From assembly GCA_964490745.1 (NCBI GenBank), contig CAZBDT010000008.1:1-34891 (forward strand): 34,891 bases of DNA, in the 5' to 3' direction. The translations under genes were made by a program, and so were the position numbers. The notes beneath the pieces are model-generated. The model was not told where the DNA came from and ran no database searches. It saw only the letters and a program-made list of their open reading frames with translations. This stretch comes from Litorimonas sp964490745. GTDB taxonomy: Bacteria; Pseudomonadota; Alphaproteobacteria; Caulobacterales; Maricaulaceae. This document shows positions 1 through 8,703 of this stretch, one piece after another (the stretch's first letter is position 1; each line of letters starts with the position of its first letter).

Positions 1-8
1 AGTGACTT

Positions 9-15
9 AAAGGAG
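9..15 (+). promoter_or_regulatory. Ribosome binding site for the DUF4166 gene
   Basis: AAAGGAG lies seven bases before the ATG at 23, which supports that start. The few bases before it probably hold the end of an upstream gene (TGA or TAA triplets are present), but too little is visible to assign it. Confidence 0.7.
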
Positions 16-22
16 CGACAAA

Positions 23-721
23 ATGGTCGCCTATAGATTTGAAGATAAAGATTGGGGCCAACGGAACAAAACCACCGCACCCAAAAATGAACCCTTAGGC
101 GACATAAGATTCCGCCACCTCTTTACAGACGAAGATTGGAACCGCCTCCCCCGTCCCGTTCGCAGACGTTTCGGACGGCGCGTGGCGATTGGTGAGGCTT
201 TGATCTATCGCGGACAAGTCGAATATAATCGCGTCAATCTTTGGGGGCGTCTTATCAACACCCTCCTGAGAGTAGTTGGCGCGCCCCTGCCCTTAGACAC
301 ACAAAATGCCGGAGCGGCAGCCGTCGTTACCGTCACCGAAGCCCCGAATGGCGGCCAAATCTGGACGCGTCAATATGCAAGGCAGGATACAAAACGACCT
401 TTCCCGCAAGTCATTCAAAGCGCCAAACATTTCAAAGGTCCGACAGGCATTGAAGAACATATCGGCGCAGGGATTGGAATGAGCCTCATTCCCCTCGTCG
501 AAGGTCGAGAACTTGTCTTTCGCGCGCAGGACATATTCTGGGATCTTGGCCGCTTGCGCTTAACACTTCCCCACTGGTTGGGCCCCAAAACCTTACGCGC
601 CGGCCATGAAGAACTCGGCAAGGGTCAATTCGTTTTCACATTACGGCTGGAGCATAAATGGTTCGGCAAAATGGTGGATCAACGCGTGCGATTCCAAGAT
701 GATCTGGAGCCGGAAACATGA
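23..721 (+). CDS. DUF4166 domain-containing protein
   Basis: This 232-residue soluble protein matches the DUF4166 pattern from memory. It has an early LPRPVRRRF stretch (about residues 42-50), a central segment with IWTRQYA, a GIEEHIG segment in the middle, and a late LPHWLGPKTLRAGHEE motif followed by beta-strand-like sequence. There is no signal peptide. The biochemical role of DUF4166 is not established; it often occurs beside or fused to NAD-dependent reductases. The start has a good ribosome binding site. Its TGA overlaps the ATG of the next gene (ATGA), which implies translational coupling with a membrane-SDR fusion and, further on, a fatty acid desaturase. A role in lipid or envelope modification is inferred only from these neighbours. 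Confidence 0.75.
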   Translation: MVAYRFEDKDWGQRNKTTAPKNEPLGDIRFRHLFTDEDWNRLPRPVRRRFGRRVAIGEALIYRGQVEYNRVNLWGRLINTLLRVVGAPLPLDTQNAGAAAVVTVTEAPNGGQIWTRQYARQDTKRPFPQVIQSAKHFKGPTGIEEHIGAGIGMSLIPLVEGRELVFRAQDIFWDLGRLRLTLPHWLGPKTLRAGHEELGKGQFVFTLRLEHKWFGKMVDQRVRFQDDLEPET

Positions 722-2208
722 CCCTCACAATTTGGATTTTTATCACGATACAAATGGCAATGGGCGCATTAGATACGCTTTATCATCACGAATTTACAGA
801 GCGTCTGGCATGGCGCAACAGCCAAGCCCATGAGTTAAAGTTACATGCCATCCGCAATCTCGCCTACACATTGGCTTTCACTCTGCTGGCCCTCACCCAA
901 CCCGGAGGCTGGATTGCGATCGGTTTGATTGCACTGCTGATAGCGGAAGTCGGCGTGACATTGAAAGACTTCGCGGAAGAAGACAAAACGCGGAAACTCC
1001 CCATCACGGAACGACTCTTACACACTCTGATGACGGCGAATTATGGTGTGGTTCTGGCGTTGCTCATCCCGGTCCTTGTGGAATGGACCAAAGCCCCCAC
1101 AGGTCTAACGCCCGTCTGGTATGGCGCGTGGAGTCTTTTTCTCTTGGCCGGAGCCTTCGCCGTTACACTCTTTGCCGCTCGCGATGGCTATGCGGCCTAT
1201 CGCTTGCCTAGATTAACGCGACGCAGCCCGAGCGAGCTTCACCTAGCGGGACCACGCAAAACTTGGCTGATCACAGGCGGCACAGGCTTTATTGGACGCC
1301 GTCTGATCAACGCCCTGCAAGTCGGGAGGCATGACATCATCGTTTTAACCCGTAATGCTGTGACCGCAGCCCTTCCTGCCCCTGTCACCGTCATTACGGA
1401 TTTAGACCAAATTCCGGCAAAGCGCCGTATCGATGTCGTCGTGAATTTTGCGGGCGAGCCTCTTGCCCAAGGCTTTTGGACAAAAGCGAGAAAAGCCGAA
1501 TTCATCCGGAGCCGTATTGAGACGACGCGCGCGTTGGGCCGCTTATTTAACCGCCTCCATCATCGCCCGAAAACGCTGATTAATGGCAGCGCCATTGGGA
1601 TCTATGGCGTCAATCCTGCAGGCCCCATGGATGAATGCGCGACGATCCAACCCGATGCGAGTTTTGCGCAAAAACTTTGCCTCGCATGGGAGGCGGAGGC
1701 TGAAAAATTGCGAAGCCTTGAAACGCGTGTCGTTTGTCTTCGCATCGGTATGGTCTTGGACCGAGACGGTGGTGCATTGGCGCAACTTCTCGTGCCCACG
1801 GAACTCGGCGGCGGCGCGAGATTTGGGCGCGGCGACATGAGGATGAGTTGGATTATGCGCGACGACCTCGTTCGGATGATCCAATTTGCCGCCCAAAATC
1901 CGCAAATAGACGGGCCGCTCAATGGCACAGCCCCCACACCCGTCACTAATCGACATTTCACAAAAGCCCTCGCGACAGCGCTTTACAGACCTAGCTGGGT
2001 CCCCCTTCCGCTTCTGCTAATCAAATGCATGGGCGGGTTAGGTCAGGAAATACTCTTGGCCGATCAAGACATCCACCCCCGCAAAGCCCTCATGCATGGG
2101 TTTGAATTTCTAGACCCTAACATTGCCGCAGCGTTGCGCGATCATCTCCGACCAAGGCGAGTGGCGAAGGTGCGAGACGAAAGGCAAATCCTATGCCCGG
2201 CACATTGA
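718..2208 (+). CDS. Membrane-domain/TIGR01777-type SDR epimerase fusion
   Basis: The 496-residue protein has two parts. Residues 1-165 form four or five hydrophobic segments with many polar residues in or near them (D19, H23, H24, E25, E39, H43, E77, D84, E98, H102). Residues 180-490 are an extended SDR of the TIGR01777 (YfcH/SulA-like epimerase) type: the NAD(P)-binding GGTGFIG is at 187-193, followed by a VVNFAGEPLA segment, the INGSAIGIYG segment, and a C-terminal DUF1731-like tail with HPRKALMHGFEF. TIGR01777 proteins are usually about 300 residues, so the membrane part is an addition. The start overlaps the previous stop (ATGA) and the end overlaps the next gene by 16 bases. The substrate is unknown; an NAD(P)H-dependent step on a membrane-held substrate is inference. 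Confidence 0.8.
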   Translation: MTLTIWIFITIQMAMGALDTLYHHEFTERLAWRNSQAHELKLHAIRNLAYTLAFTLLALTQPGGWIAIGLIALLIAEVGVTLKDFAEEDKTRKLPITERLLHTLMTANYGVVLALLIPVLVEWTKAPTGLTPVWYGAWSLFLLAGAFAVTLFAARDGYAAYRLPRLTRRSPSELHLAGPRKTWLITGGTGFIGRRLINALQVGRHDIIVLTRNAVTAALPAPVTVITDLDQIPAKRRIDVVVNFAGEPLAQGFWTKARKAEFIRSRIETTRALGRLFNRLHHRPKTLINGSAIGIYGVNPAGPMDECATIQPDASFAQKLCLAWEAEAEKLRSLETRVVCLRIGMVLDRDGGALAQLLVPTELGGGARFGRGDMRMSWIMRDDLVRMIQFAAQNPQIDGPLNGTAPTPVTNRHFTKALATALYRPSWVPLPLLLIKCMGGLGQEILLADQDIHPRKALMHGFEFLDPNIAAALRDHLRPRRVAKVRDERQILCPAH

Positions 2209-3164
2209 AAAATCTCCTGACGGGAGGGCCGAAGCCCGTCTGGATACGCTATCTGCTCATTCTGGGCGTGGTGACATTAATGACGCGTTTAGCGCTGGAT
2301 AGTCGCTTTGCGACAACCTCATTCTTCTATTGTCTCATCCCTTATCTGATCGGGATCATTCTTTATGTGTTTGTTCCTCAACCCAAGGGATGGAGCCGTC
2401 GGAAACGCGCTGCGCGTCACTTACTCGCGACGATCATTGTGATGCTCGCTAGCTCAGCCCTCCTCTTTGAAGGCTTTATTTGCGTCATCATGGCTGCGCC
2501 GATTTATATCTTCTTTGCCATGCTCGCCATTGCGCTCACGCCCAATAAAGCTGACCCAGAACGTTTTAAAAAAGCCGACGTTTTTCGGGCGAGCTTCGTC
2601 CCCTTGGCCGTCATCATCACTTCTGTTGAAGGTTTAACCGACACGACAAGTTTTCCACGAGAGGAAGTGATAACGCGGACGCATATCCTGAACCTCACGC
2701 CGGAAGAGATTCACGCAAATCTGGCGCGGCCCGTTCATCTGGACGCGAAGCGCAGTGCTTTTCTCTCTATCTTTCCTTTGCCGGAGCGCATTGATGCGCC
2801 AAAATTCGCCCAAGGTGAAACCCATACGGCCTATTTCACCTATCGTCGTTGGGGCTTCACCAATGTTCACAAAGGCGAAACGCGGCTACATATGAAAACG
2901 GTCAAACCGCTTTTGATCGAGACAGAAGTGACCAAGAATACGAGCTATTTTTCACATTATCTCACCATTCACGGGACAAAGATCGAAATGGTGCCTCAAG
3001 CGGATGGATCCACTGAGGTTCGTCTCACAATCCGCTATCGCCGTGATCTCGACCCCGCTTGGTATTTCGGCCCCATGCAAAGACGCGCCATACGGGAAAG
3101 CGCGGATTATCTCTTGGTCAATATTATTGGGAAGCCAGTTCAAGCGACGGAGACCGCATTATGA
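2193..3164 (+). CDS. Membrane protein with C-terminal START/SRPBCC-like domain
   Basis: This 323-residue protein is not confidently assigned to a named family. Residues about 15-120 contain four hydrophobic segments with a basic loop (KGWSRRKRAARH) between them. The rest, from about residue 145, is soluble and looks like a START/SRPBCC fold: alternating strands, then a final helix preceded by LDPAWYFGPMQRRAI. SRPBCC domains bind hydrophobic ligands, so a lipid or polyketide ligand is plausible but inferred. It begins inside the end of the SDR gene (16-base overlap) and ends with an ATGA overlap onto the desaturase gene, so all four genes are probably one transcript and translationally coupled. 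Confidence 0.6.
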   Translation: MPGTLKNLLTGGPKPVWIRYLLILGVVTLMTRLALDSRFATTSFFYCLIPYLIGIILYVFVPQPKGWSRRKRAARHLLATIIVMLASSALLFEGFICVIMAAPIYIFFAMLAIALTPNKADPERFKKADVFRASFVPLAVIITSVEGLTDTTSFPREEVITRTHILNLTPEEIHANLARPVHLDAKRSAFLSIFPLPERIDAPKFAQGETHTAYFTYRRWGFTNVHKGETRLHMKTVKPLLIETEVTKNTSYFSHYLTIHGTKIEMVPQADGSTEVRLTIRYRRDLDPAWYFGPMQRRAIRESADYLLVNIIGKPVQATETAL

Positions 3165-4075
3165 TGGCGCCAGTCCATAGAATATCGAGCCATAAAGCCA
3201 ATAGTTTAGACGGTACCGTCAGGTTAGATATTCCGAAATCGGTCTGGAACGGTATCATGATTGGGAGTTTTATAATTCTCGCTCCAACCCAAACGAACAT
3301 AGCCGCCATATGTTTGGGAATAGGTTTAACCTATATCACCCTTCTTTTTGGGCATTCCATCGGGATGCACCGCATGATGATCCATAGGAGTTTCAAAGCC
3401 AAATCTTGGCTCAAATATTTTCTAATTTACCTTGGAACACTCGTCGGGATTGGTGGTCCGACATCGATTATCAAAATACATGATATACGCGATTGGGCAC
3501 AACGCGCACCATATTGTCACGACTTTTTCTCACATCGTCGATCATTTCTAAGGGATTTGAGCTGGCAGCTCTTTTACAAATTCGACTTCGTGCATCCGCC
3601 CAAGATTGAGATAGAGGCAGAAATTTCGGATAATCGATTCCTGTCTCACTTAGATCATTATTGGCGATTACACCAATTCGGCTTGGCGTGCCTCTTATTT
3701 ATCTTGGGAGGTCTGCCCTTCGTGGTTTGGGGAATTTGTTTTAGGGTTTGCCTCAGCACAATCGGGCATTGGACTGTCACTTACATCTGCCACAACCCAG
3801 GCCCTGGAAAATGGGACGTACCCGCAGCAGGCGTCCAAGCGTCCAATCTGCGTCTCCCAAATTTATTTGGCGGCTGGATCACCCACGGCGAATGCTGGCA
3901 TAATAATCACCATGCCTTCCCAGAGAGCGCACGCATTGGTTTGTATGAAAACCAAATAGACCCGGCCGCATGGCTGATAGAAAAGATGGGTGCGCTCGGA
4001 CTAGTTTGGGACGTTGGCTCTCCGAGAGAGGACATTGAGGATTTAGCCTTGCGTCACCCTCTTCCCAAGCCCTGA
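3161..4075 (+). CDS. Fatty acid desaturase (acyl-CoA/acyl-lipid type)
   Basis: A 304-residue membrane-bound di-iron desaturase. The first histidine box is HRMMIHR and the third is HNNHHAF. At the position of the usual HRxHH second box it has HDIRDWAQRAPYCHDFF and SHRRSF, a divergent form in which His, Asp and Gln replace several histidines. I recall similar sequences from other alphaproteobacteria, so this is probably a subfamily trait. Hydrophobic segments flank the boxes. The longer frame from 3059 is rejected because the ATG at 3161 overlaps the upstream TGA (ATGA), like the other junctions in this operon. It would insert a double bond into an acyl chain at the inner membrane; the regiochemistry cannot be told from sequence. 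Confidence 0.85.
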   Translation: MMAPVHRISSHKANSLDGTVRLDIPKSVWNGIMIGSFIILAPTQTNIAAICLGIGLTYITLLFGHSIGMHRMMIHRSFKAKSWLKYFLIYLGTLVGIGGPTSIIKIHDIRDWAQRAPYCHDFFSHRRSFLRDLSWQLFYKFDFVHPPKIEIEAEISDNRFLSHLDHYWRLHQFGLACLLFILGGLPFVVWGICFRVCLSTIGHWTVTYICHNPGPGKWDVPAAGVQASNLRLPNLFGGWITHGECWHNNHHAFPESARIGLYENQIDPAAWLIEKMGALGLVWDVGSPREDIEDLALRHPLPKP

Positions 4076-4111
4076 AAAACATGGCACATCCTTCGCTGAA
4101 GGAGAACAAAG

Positions 4112-5254
4112 ATGGAACCTATTGTCGAGTTTTCGGGCGCCTCGATTACGCTGACGGAATTTTTATTGGCGGCTTTAATGGTCCTGCTCGCGGTTCTGCT
4201 GACGGCGTGGGTGATGCGCAGCGGACGGTCCAAAGAGGCCAAGACCTTACAGCGTCACCTCGCAGAGATGCGCGAGGAACAATCGCGCTTACAAGGCCGT
4301 CTCGCGCAATTTGCAGAAGATAGCGAAAGGCGGGATGTCAATTTTGCGCAAGTCTTGGATACGCGCTTAACGGGCGTATCTGACCGCGTCGGGAAATCAC
4401 TGGAACATGTGCATGCGCGCAATAGTGAAAACCTCACCAAGCTCCATGAACGCTTGGGCCTGATCGACCAAGCCCAGAATAATATCAAAGCGCTGGCCGG
4501 AGAGGTCTCCGGCCTGCAATCCGTTCTCTCAAATAAACAAGCGCGCGGGGCGTTTGGCGAGAAGCAAATGCAGGATTTGATAAAGGCCTTCCTTCCCGTA
4601 CGGGCTTTTACCTTTCAACATACGCTCTCGAATAATACCCGCGTGGATGCGCTTATCCACATGCCGGAAGGTCATGGCGATGTGGCCGTGGATAGTAAAT
4701 TTCCGATGGAAAGCTGGCGGCGCATGGTGGATGCGGAAGGTTCTTTTGAAGCGGAAGGCGCAAAACGCGATTTCCGCAATGATATGATGAAACACATCAA
4801 AGACATTTCGCGGAAATATCTAATTGAGGGCGAGACCTATGAACTCGCGATTTTGTTCCTACCGTCTGACGCGATCTTTGCGGAGCTTCACAACACATTC
4901 GATGCCGTCGTGGATAAAGGCTTTTCCGAGCGTGTTGTCATCGTATCGCCTACAACATTTATGGCGACGCTGCACACCATGCAGGCCGTGATGAATGATG
5001 CGGAAATTCAGAAAAATGCGGCTCTGATCAAACGCGAAGTCTCTGTCATGGCAGGTGACGTCGCACGATTGGATGAGCGTGTCGCGCGATTACAAAAACA
5101 CTTCCGCTTGGCCGATAAAGATATGTCGGACATTCAAATTTCATCCCGCAAAATTAGCTCGCGCGCCAAGAAAATTGGCAAAGTTGATTTTGAGACGGAG
5201 ACTCTCGAAGATGAGCTGCCAACACTAAAACTGATTTCTGACGGAGAGAGCTGA
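4112..5254 (+). CDS. rmuC: RmuC family DNA recombination protein
   Basis: The 380-residue protein has the usual RmuC layout. There is one N-terminal membrane anchor (about 13-34), a charged coiled coil (about 40-125), then the nuclease-like RmuC domain with GAFGEKQMQDLI, VAVDSKFPMESW, a YLIEGETYELAILFLPSD stretch, and VVIVSPTTFMATL. The DSK and E-containing strands resemble a PD-(D/E)XK core. RmuC is known to limit DNA inversions and rearrangements in E. coli. GAAGGAG six to seven bases before the ATG supports the start. Its TGA shares one base with the next ATG, so the small downstream gene is probably co-translated. Confidence 0.93.
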   Translation: MEPIVEFSGASITLTEFLLAALMVLLAVLLTAWVMRSGRSKEAKTLQRHLAEMREEQSRLQGRLAQFAEDSERRDVNFAQVLDTRLTGVSDRVGKSLEHVHARNSENLTKLHERLGLIDQAQNNIKALAGEVSGLQSVLSNKQARGAFGEKQMQDLIKAFLPVRAFTFQHTLSNNTRVDALIHMPEGHGDVAVDSKFPMESWRRMVDAEGSFEAEGAKRDFRNDMMKHIKDISRKYLIEGETYELAILFLPSDAIFAELHNTFDAVVDKGFSERVVIVSPTTFMATLHTMQAVMNDAEIQKNAALIKREVSVMAGDVARLDERVARLQKHFRLADKDMSDIQISSRKISSRAKKIGKVDFETETLEDELPTLKLISDGES

Positions 5255-5589
5255 TGTATTACGGCGGACGATTATTCAAACCCGTTGAAACGTCAGATAC
5301 GTCCCAGACAGGAACTGATACGATTTTCAAATATGAGCAGGACGGCGAGATGGTCACAGCAACCTATTCCGGCGGCAATATCCGTTTTGGTCAAATAATC
5401 GGTCGCGTTGACGCGGACGGGATTTTGGAAATGCGTTATCAACATCTTGATCGGGACGGCGAGTTGATGACAGGCTACTGCAAGACGACCCCTGAAATCC
5501 TGCACACCGGAAAAATGCGCTTACATGAAAAATGGCGTTGGACCTGTGGCCATCGCTCAACTGGGCGAAGTATTTTAGAGGAAATTTAA
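5254..5589 (+). CDS. Small conserved protein, often labelled n-acetylglutamate synthase-like
   Basis: This 111-residue cytoplasmic protein contains FKYEQDGEMVTATYSGG, MRYQHLDRDGELMTGYC, and RLHEKWRWTCG with a final LEEI. This is the pattern of a short family that databases often name n-acetylglutamate synthase. That name is very likely wrong because there is no GNAT fold and the chain is too short. It looks like a small beta-rich domain with repeated GG and G turns. It follows rmuC with a one-base overlap (TGATG) and ends convergently with the DUF6498 gene, overlapping it by four bases. Its function is unknown. Confidence 0.7.
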   Translation: MYYGGRLFKPVETSDTSQTGTDTIFKYEQDGEMVTATYSGGNIRFGQIIGRVDADGILEMRYQHLDRDGELMTGYCKTTPEILHTGKMRLHEKWRWTCGHRSTGRSILEEI

Positions 5590-6227
5590 ATCACAGACGG
5601 CGCGATCAAGCTCTGCGCTTTGGCATGCTCAACAATATGCGCGGCAAGATCAAAGACGATTTTCAAACCCACGAGCAAGAGAAGCGTAGCCATGCCTTGC
5701 CCCATGGCAACGGCGAGAGCTCCACTAAAAATAATCACAATATGCAAGAGAACGATCCGAGAATAAGGGAGAAACATCTGCGCATTTGGAGAGCGGGTTT
5801 TATACTCGCCGCGCCCGAGAAAATTGACGAACATTGAAACAATATGACTGAGGGTCAGCCCGAGCAGTGACCAAAACAATATGGGACTGAAGAGGGCGGA
5901 AAAAATGTTACCAAACTCCGGCAAGCTCTCATAGGTAGATTGCAAAAACATATAATGACCAAAACAAAACAGGCCGTAATGGAAGCTGAAAAAGACAGAA
6001 AGATAGATCAAGCCGCCCAGTGAGCGCCGAGGAGACTCCCCGCCCGCACAGGCCATGATTTTCGGGATGTTGAGTAATCCGATAATCACATTTTCTAACC
6101 AATAAAGAAACACAATCGTCGCAGCGTCCCAACCAAACTGAAACACACCGATCAAAGGGATGAGGTTCATCACAATTAGAGCGATGACCGCAGGTGTTAA
6201 TCGAAACTCTGACATCAGTTTTTTCAT
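5586..6227 (-). CDS. DUF6498-containing integral membrane protein
   Basis: The protein has 213 residues with about six hydrophobic segments and few charges between them. The early segment DAATIVFLYWLENVIIGLLN carries the YWLEN motif I associate with DUF6498. A middle segment has SFHYGLFCFGHY, with several aromatic and His residues, and a late helix has GLKIVFDLAAHIVEH. No enzymatic motif beyond these is visible and the function is unknown. It is the last gene of the minus-strand run that starts at dnaX, 40 bases after recR, and its end overlaps the end of the plus-strand neighbour. Confidence 0.7.
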   Translation of the reverse strand: MKKLMSEFRLTPAVIALIVMNLIPLIGVFQFGWDAATIVFLYWLENVIIGLLNIPKIMACAGGESPRRSLGGLIYLSVFFSFHYGLFCFGHYMFLQSTYESLPEFGNIFSALFSPILFWSLLGLTLSHIVSMFVNFLGRGEYKTRSPNAQMFLPYSRIVLLHIVIIFSGALAVAMGQGMATLLLLVGLKIVFDLAAHIVEHAKAQSLIAPSVI

Positions 6228-6267
6228 GAACCCCTGTCCTGCGTTGCGTGCTTCCTACGCGTCAGAA

Positions 6268-6873
6268 TTAAAACGGGCGACGACTTTTCATGGCCGCCGT
6301 GATCGTTCCGTCATCCAGATAATCTAATTCACCACCGACAGGCACACCATGCGCGAGGCGGGAGATTTTCACGCCTGTGGTTTCCAAATGGTCCGTTATA
6401 TAATGCGCTGTCGTCTGCCCATCGACTGTGGCATTCATCGCCAAAATGACTTCGGCAACTGTCTCGTCCCCAGCGCGTCTAATCAGGCTCGCAATATTCA
6501 AATCTTCCGGGCGAACACCATCAAGCGCGGACAGAGTCCCACCTAAGACGTGGTAATATCCACGAAAGGCTCCCGCACGTTCCATCGCCCACAGATCTGA
6601 CACATCTTGCACCACGCAAATCGTCGTCTTGTCGCGCGTCGGTGTCTTGCAAATATGGCAGGGATTAGACGAATCAACATTTCCGCAAGTCGAACAGGTG
6701 GAAATACGTTCCGCTGCCTCGCCCATAGCAAGAGAAAGCGGCGTCATAAGCGCATCCGGTTTTTTCAAAAGCGCCAAGGCCGCCCGACGCGCCGAACGAG
6801 GACCCAGCCCCGGCAGCTTAGAGAGCAGGCTAATCAATCGATCAATTTCCGGGCTGACAGAACGGTTCGGCAT
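6268..6873 (-). CDS. recR: Recombination mediator RecR
   Basis: A 201-residue protein of full RecR length. It has the N-terminal helix-hairpin-helix (LSKLPGLGPRSARRAALALL, 17-36), a C4 zinc finger with C60, C63, C72 and C75, and a Toprim domain (about 81-175) with ICVVQDVSDLWAMER and the AMNATVDGQTTAHYI segment. The C-terminal part has SRLAHGVPVGGELDYLDDGT. RecR with RecO/RecF loads RecA at gaps. It normally sits directly after ybaB and dnaX; here two unrelated genes separate it from ybaB. No good ribosome binding site is visible before the ATG. Confidence 0.97.
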   Translation of the reverse strand: MPNRSVSPEIDRLISLLSKLPGLGPRSARRAALALLKKPDALMTPLSLAMGEAAERISTCSTCGNVDSSNPCHICKTPTRDKTTICVVQDVSDLWAMERAGAFRGYYHVLGGTLSALDGVRPEDLNIASLIRRAGDETVAEVILAMNATVDGQTTAHYITDHLETTGVKISRLAHGVPVGGELDYLDDGTITAAMKSRRPF

Positions 6874-6936
6874 AAAACGGATATAAGACGTTTCGATGTG
6901 AAGACCAGCATCTAAAACTTACATCAAAGGCTAAAT

Positions 6937-8700
6937 TCACTTTGGACTGATGGCAGCAGATTTGGGACCGCGCGGGTCAGCGGCCCCCGCAATATATCCG
7001 TCAGACGTTTTACCAACGGAATTCACGCGACCCAAAATCGTTCTATTAATCTCGCCCTTTAACGTTTTCGGAAAGACATGTCCCATCTCTTGCAGGATAC
7101 GGATTGTGTCTGGATTGATCACGGTTTCAGCATAGATGTAATCGGGCAGCCATTGGTGATGAATGCGGCCGCGATGTGTCGCTTCAGCTAAATTCATTTC
7201 CCATTCCATGACATTTAAGGCGACTTGCAAAACGGATGTAATAATTGTCGAGCCGCCCGGCGAGCCTGTGGCCAGAATGACCTCTCCGTCTTTCATGACA
7301 AACATCGGCGTCATGGAAGAGAGAGGCCGCTTGCGCGGTTCGATTTTATTGGCCTCGCCGCCGATCAAACCATAGCCATTTGGCGCGCCCGGTTTGGCCG
7401 AAAAATCATCCATTTCATTGTTGAGAAGAAAGCCCGCCCCATCGACAGAGAAGCCCGAGCCATATGAAAAATTTAGCGTATAAGTCAGCGACACAGCATT
7501 CCCATCTGCATCCATGACAGAATAATGCGTCGTATTCACAGGCTCCGGCACAAGCTCTGATCCCGGCAAAACGTCGATGGAGCGTGAGGCTTTTGAAAGG
7601 TCAATTCCGTCCCTTAAGCGATCTGCATAAGCTTTATCCGTCAAACCCCCAACAGGCACATCAACAAAATCCGGATCGCCCAAATATTTCGATCGGTCCG
7701 CATAGGCCCGTCGCATACTCTCAATTAATTTATGCAAATAAGCGGCGCTATTATGACCTTCCGCACGGAGATTATACCCTTCGAGAATATTGAGCATTTG
7801 CACAATATGCACGCCGCCCGATGACGGCGGGGACATGGCGGCGATGTCATATCCACGATAGGTTCCGCGCACGGGTTCCCTTGTGACGGTTTCATAATTT
7901 GCAAGATCTTCAACCGTGATCAGGCCTTGCGCCTGTCCTTCACCCTTTTGCATTTCATCTGCGATAAGGCGGGCGGTTTCACCTTTATAAAAGCCGTCAG
8001 CGCCGTCTTTTAAAATTCGGCGCAAAGTCTTGGCAAGATCGGGCTGTTTCCAAACCGTGCCGGCCTTCACATCTCCGAAATAGGCCACGGAGCTTGGGTC
8101 TGCTGCGAAACGTTTGCCCGCCGATTTCAATCCCTCTTCCAGGGTGGGGCTGACGGTAAAGCCTTCGCTGGCAAGACGAATGGAAGGCCCCATGACTTGT
8201 CGACGTGTCATGGTCCCATAGCTGTCTAAAGCCTCCAGCAATCCCATGACCGTGCCCGGGACGCCAGCGGAGGCGCGGCTATATTGGGCGAAAGAATTAT
8301 CAACGTCTCCCTGCGCGTTTAAGTACATATCGCGGCTGGCTCCTGCAGGTGCCATTTCACGAAAATCGAGTGCAACCGTTCGTTTATCTTCCGCAAGATA
8401 GACCAGCATGAAACCGCCGCCGCCTAAATTCCCGGCCTGTGGATGTGTGACGGCGAGCGCGAAACCTGTCGCCACGGCTGCATCAACGGCGTTTCCACCT
8501 CGCGCTAAAATATCTGCGCCGACTTGGGCAGCAATACGGTCTTGTGTGCTGACCATGCCTTTTTTCGAAAGTACGGGATGATGGATTGTCCCGAAGTCTG
8601 TCACCGCCTGTGCGCCAGCCGATTGATTGGATGTGTCTTTAGCCGCAGCCGGCAGGCTCAAAAACCCTAGAACGGCAAGAATAGAAAAAAGAGATTTCAT
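6937..8700 (-). CDS. ggt: Gamma-glutamyltransferase
   Basis: A 587-residue Ntn-hydrolase precursor with an N-terminal signal peptide (hydrophobic to about residue 20, then AAAKD), so probably periplasmic. The large subunit has NAVDAAVATGFALAVTHPQ and GNLGGGGFM. The autoprocessing nucleophile is the first Thr of TTHYSV at about residue 390, and the small subunit carries MTPMFV and GSPGGSTII. It cleaves the gamma-glutamyl bond of glutathione and related compounds, either hydrolysing them or transferring the glutamyl group. It starts three bases after the stop of the TIM-barrel gene, so the two are probably one transcript. This pair lies between ybaB and recR. Confidence 0.96.
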   Translation of the reverse strand: MKSLFSILAVLGFLSLPAAAKDTSNQSAGAQAVTDFGTIHHPVLSKKGMVSTQDRIAAQVGADILARGGNAVDAAVATGFALAVTHPQAGNLGGGGFMLVYLAEDKRTVALDFREMAPAGASRDMYLNAQGDVDNSFAQYSRASAGVPGTVMGLLEALDSYGTMTRRQVMGPSIRLASEGFTVSPTLEEGLKSAGKRFAADPSSVAYFGDVKAGTVWKQPDLAKTLRRILKDGADGFYKGETARLIADEMQKGEGQAQGLITVEDLANYETVTREPVRGTYRGYDIAAMSPPSSGGVHIVQMLNILEGYNLRAEGHNSAAYLHKLIESMRRAYADRSKYLGDPDFVDVPVGGLTDKAYADRLRDGIDLSKASRSIDVLPGSELVPEPVNTTHYSVMDADGNAVSLTYTLNFSYGSGFSVDGAGFLLNNEMDDFSAKPGAPNGYGLIGGEANKIEPRKRPLSSMTPMFVMKDGEVILATGSPGGSTIITSVLQVALNVMEWEMNLAEATHRGRIHHQWLPDYIYAETVINPDTIRILQEMGHVFPKTLKGEINRTILGRVNSVGKTSDGYIAGAADPRGPKSAAISPK

Positions 8701-8703
8701 AAT

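Noticed and set aside
1543..1961. Long antisense open frames opposite the SDR gene
   Set aside because: They lie fully inside a strongly recognisable coding frame, lack ribosome binding sites, and their translations look like frame shadows.
3059..3160. N-terminal extension of the desaturase frame
   Set aside because: It overlaps the previous gene by over 100 bases, and the ATGA junction at 3161 matches the other junctions in the operon.
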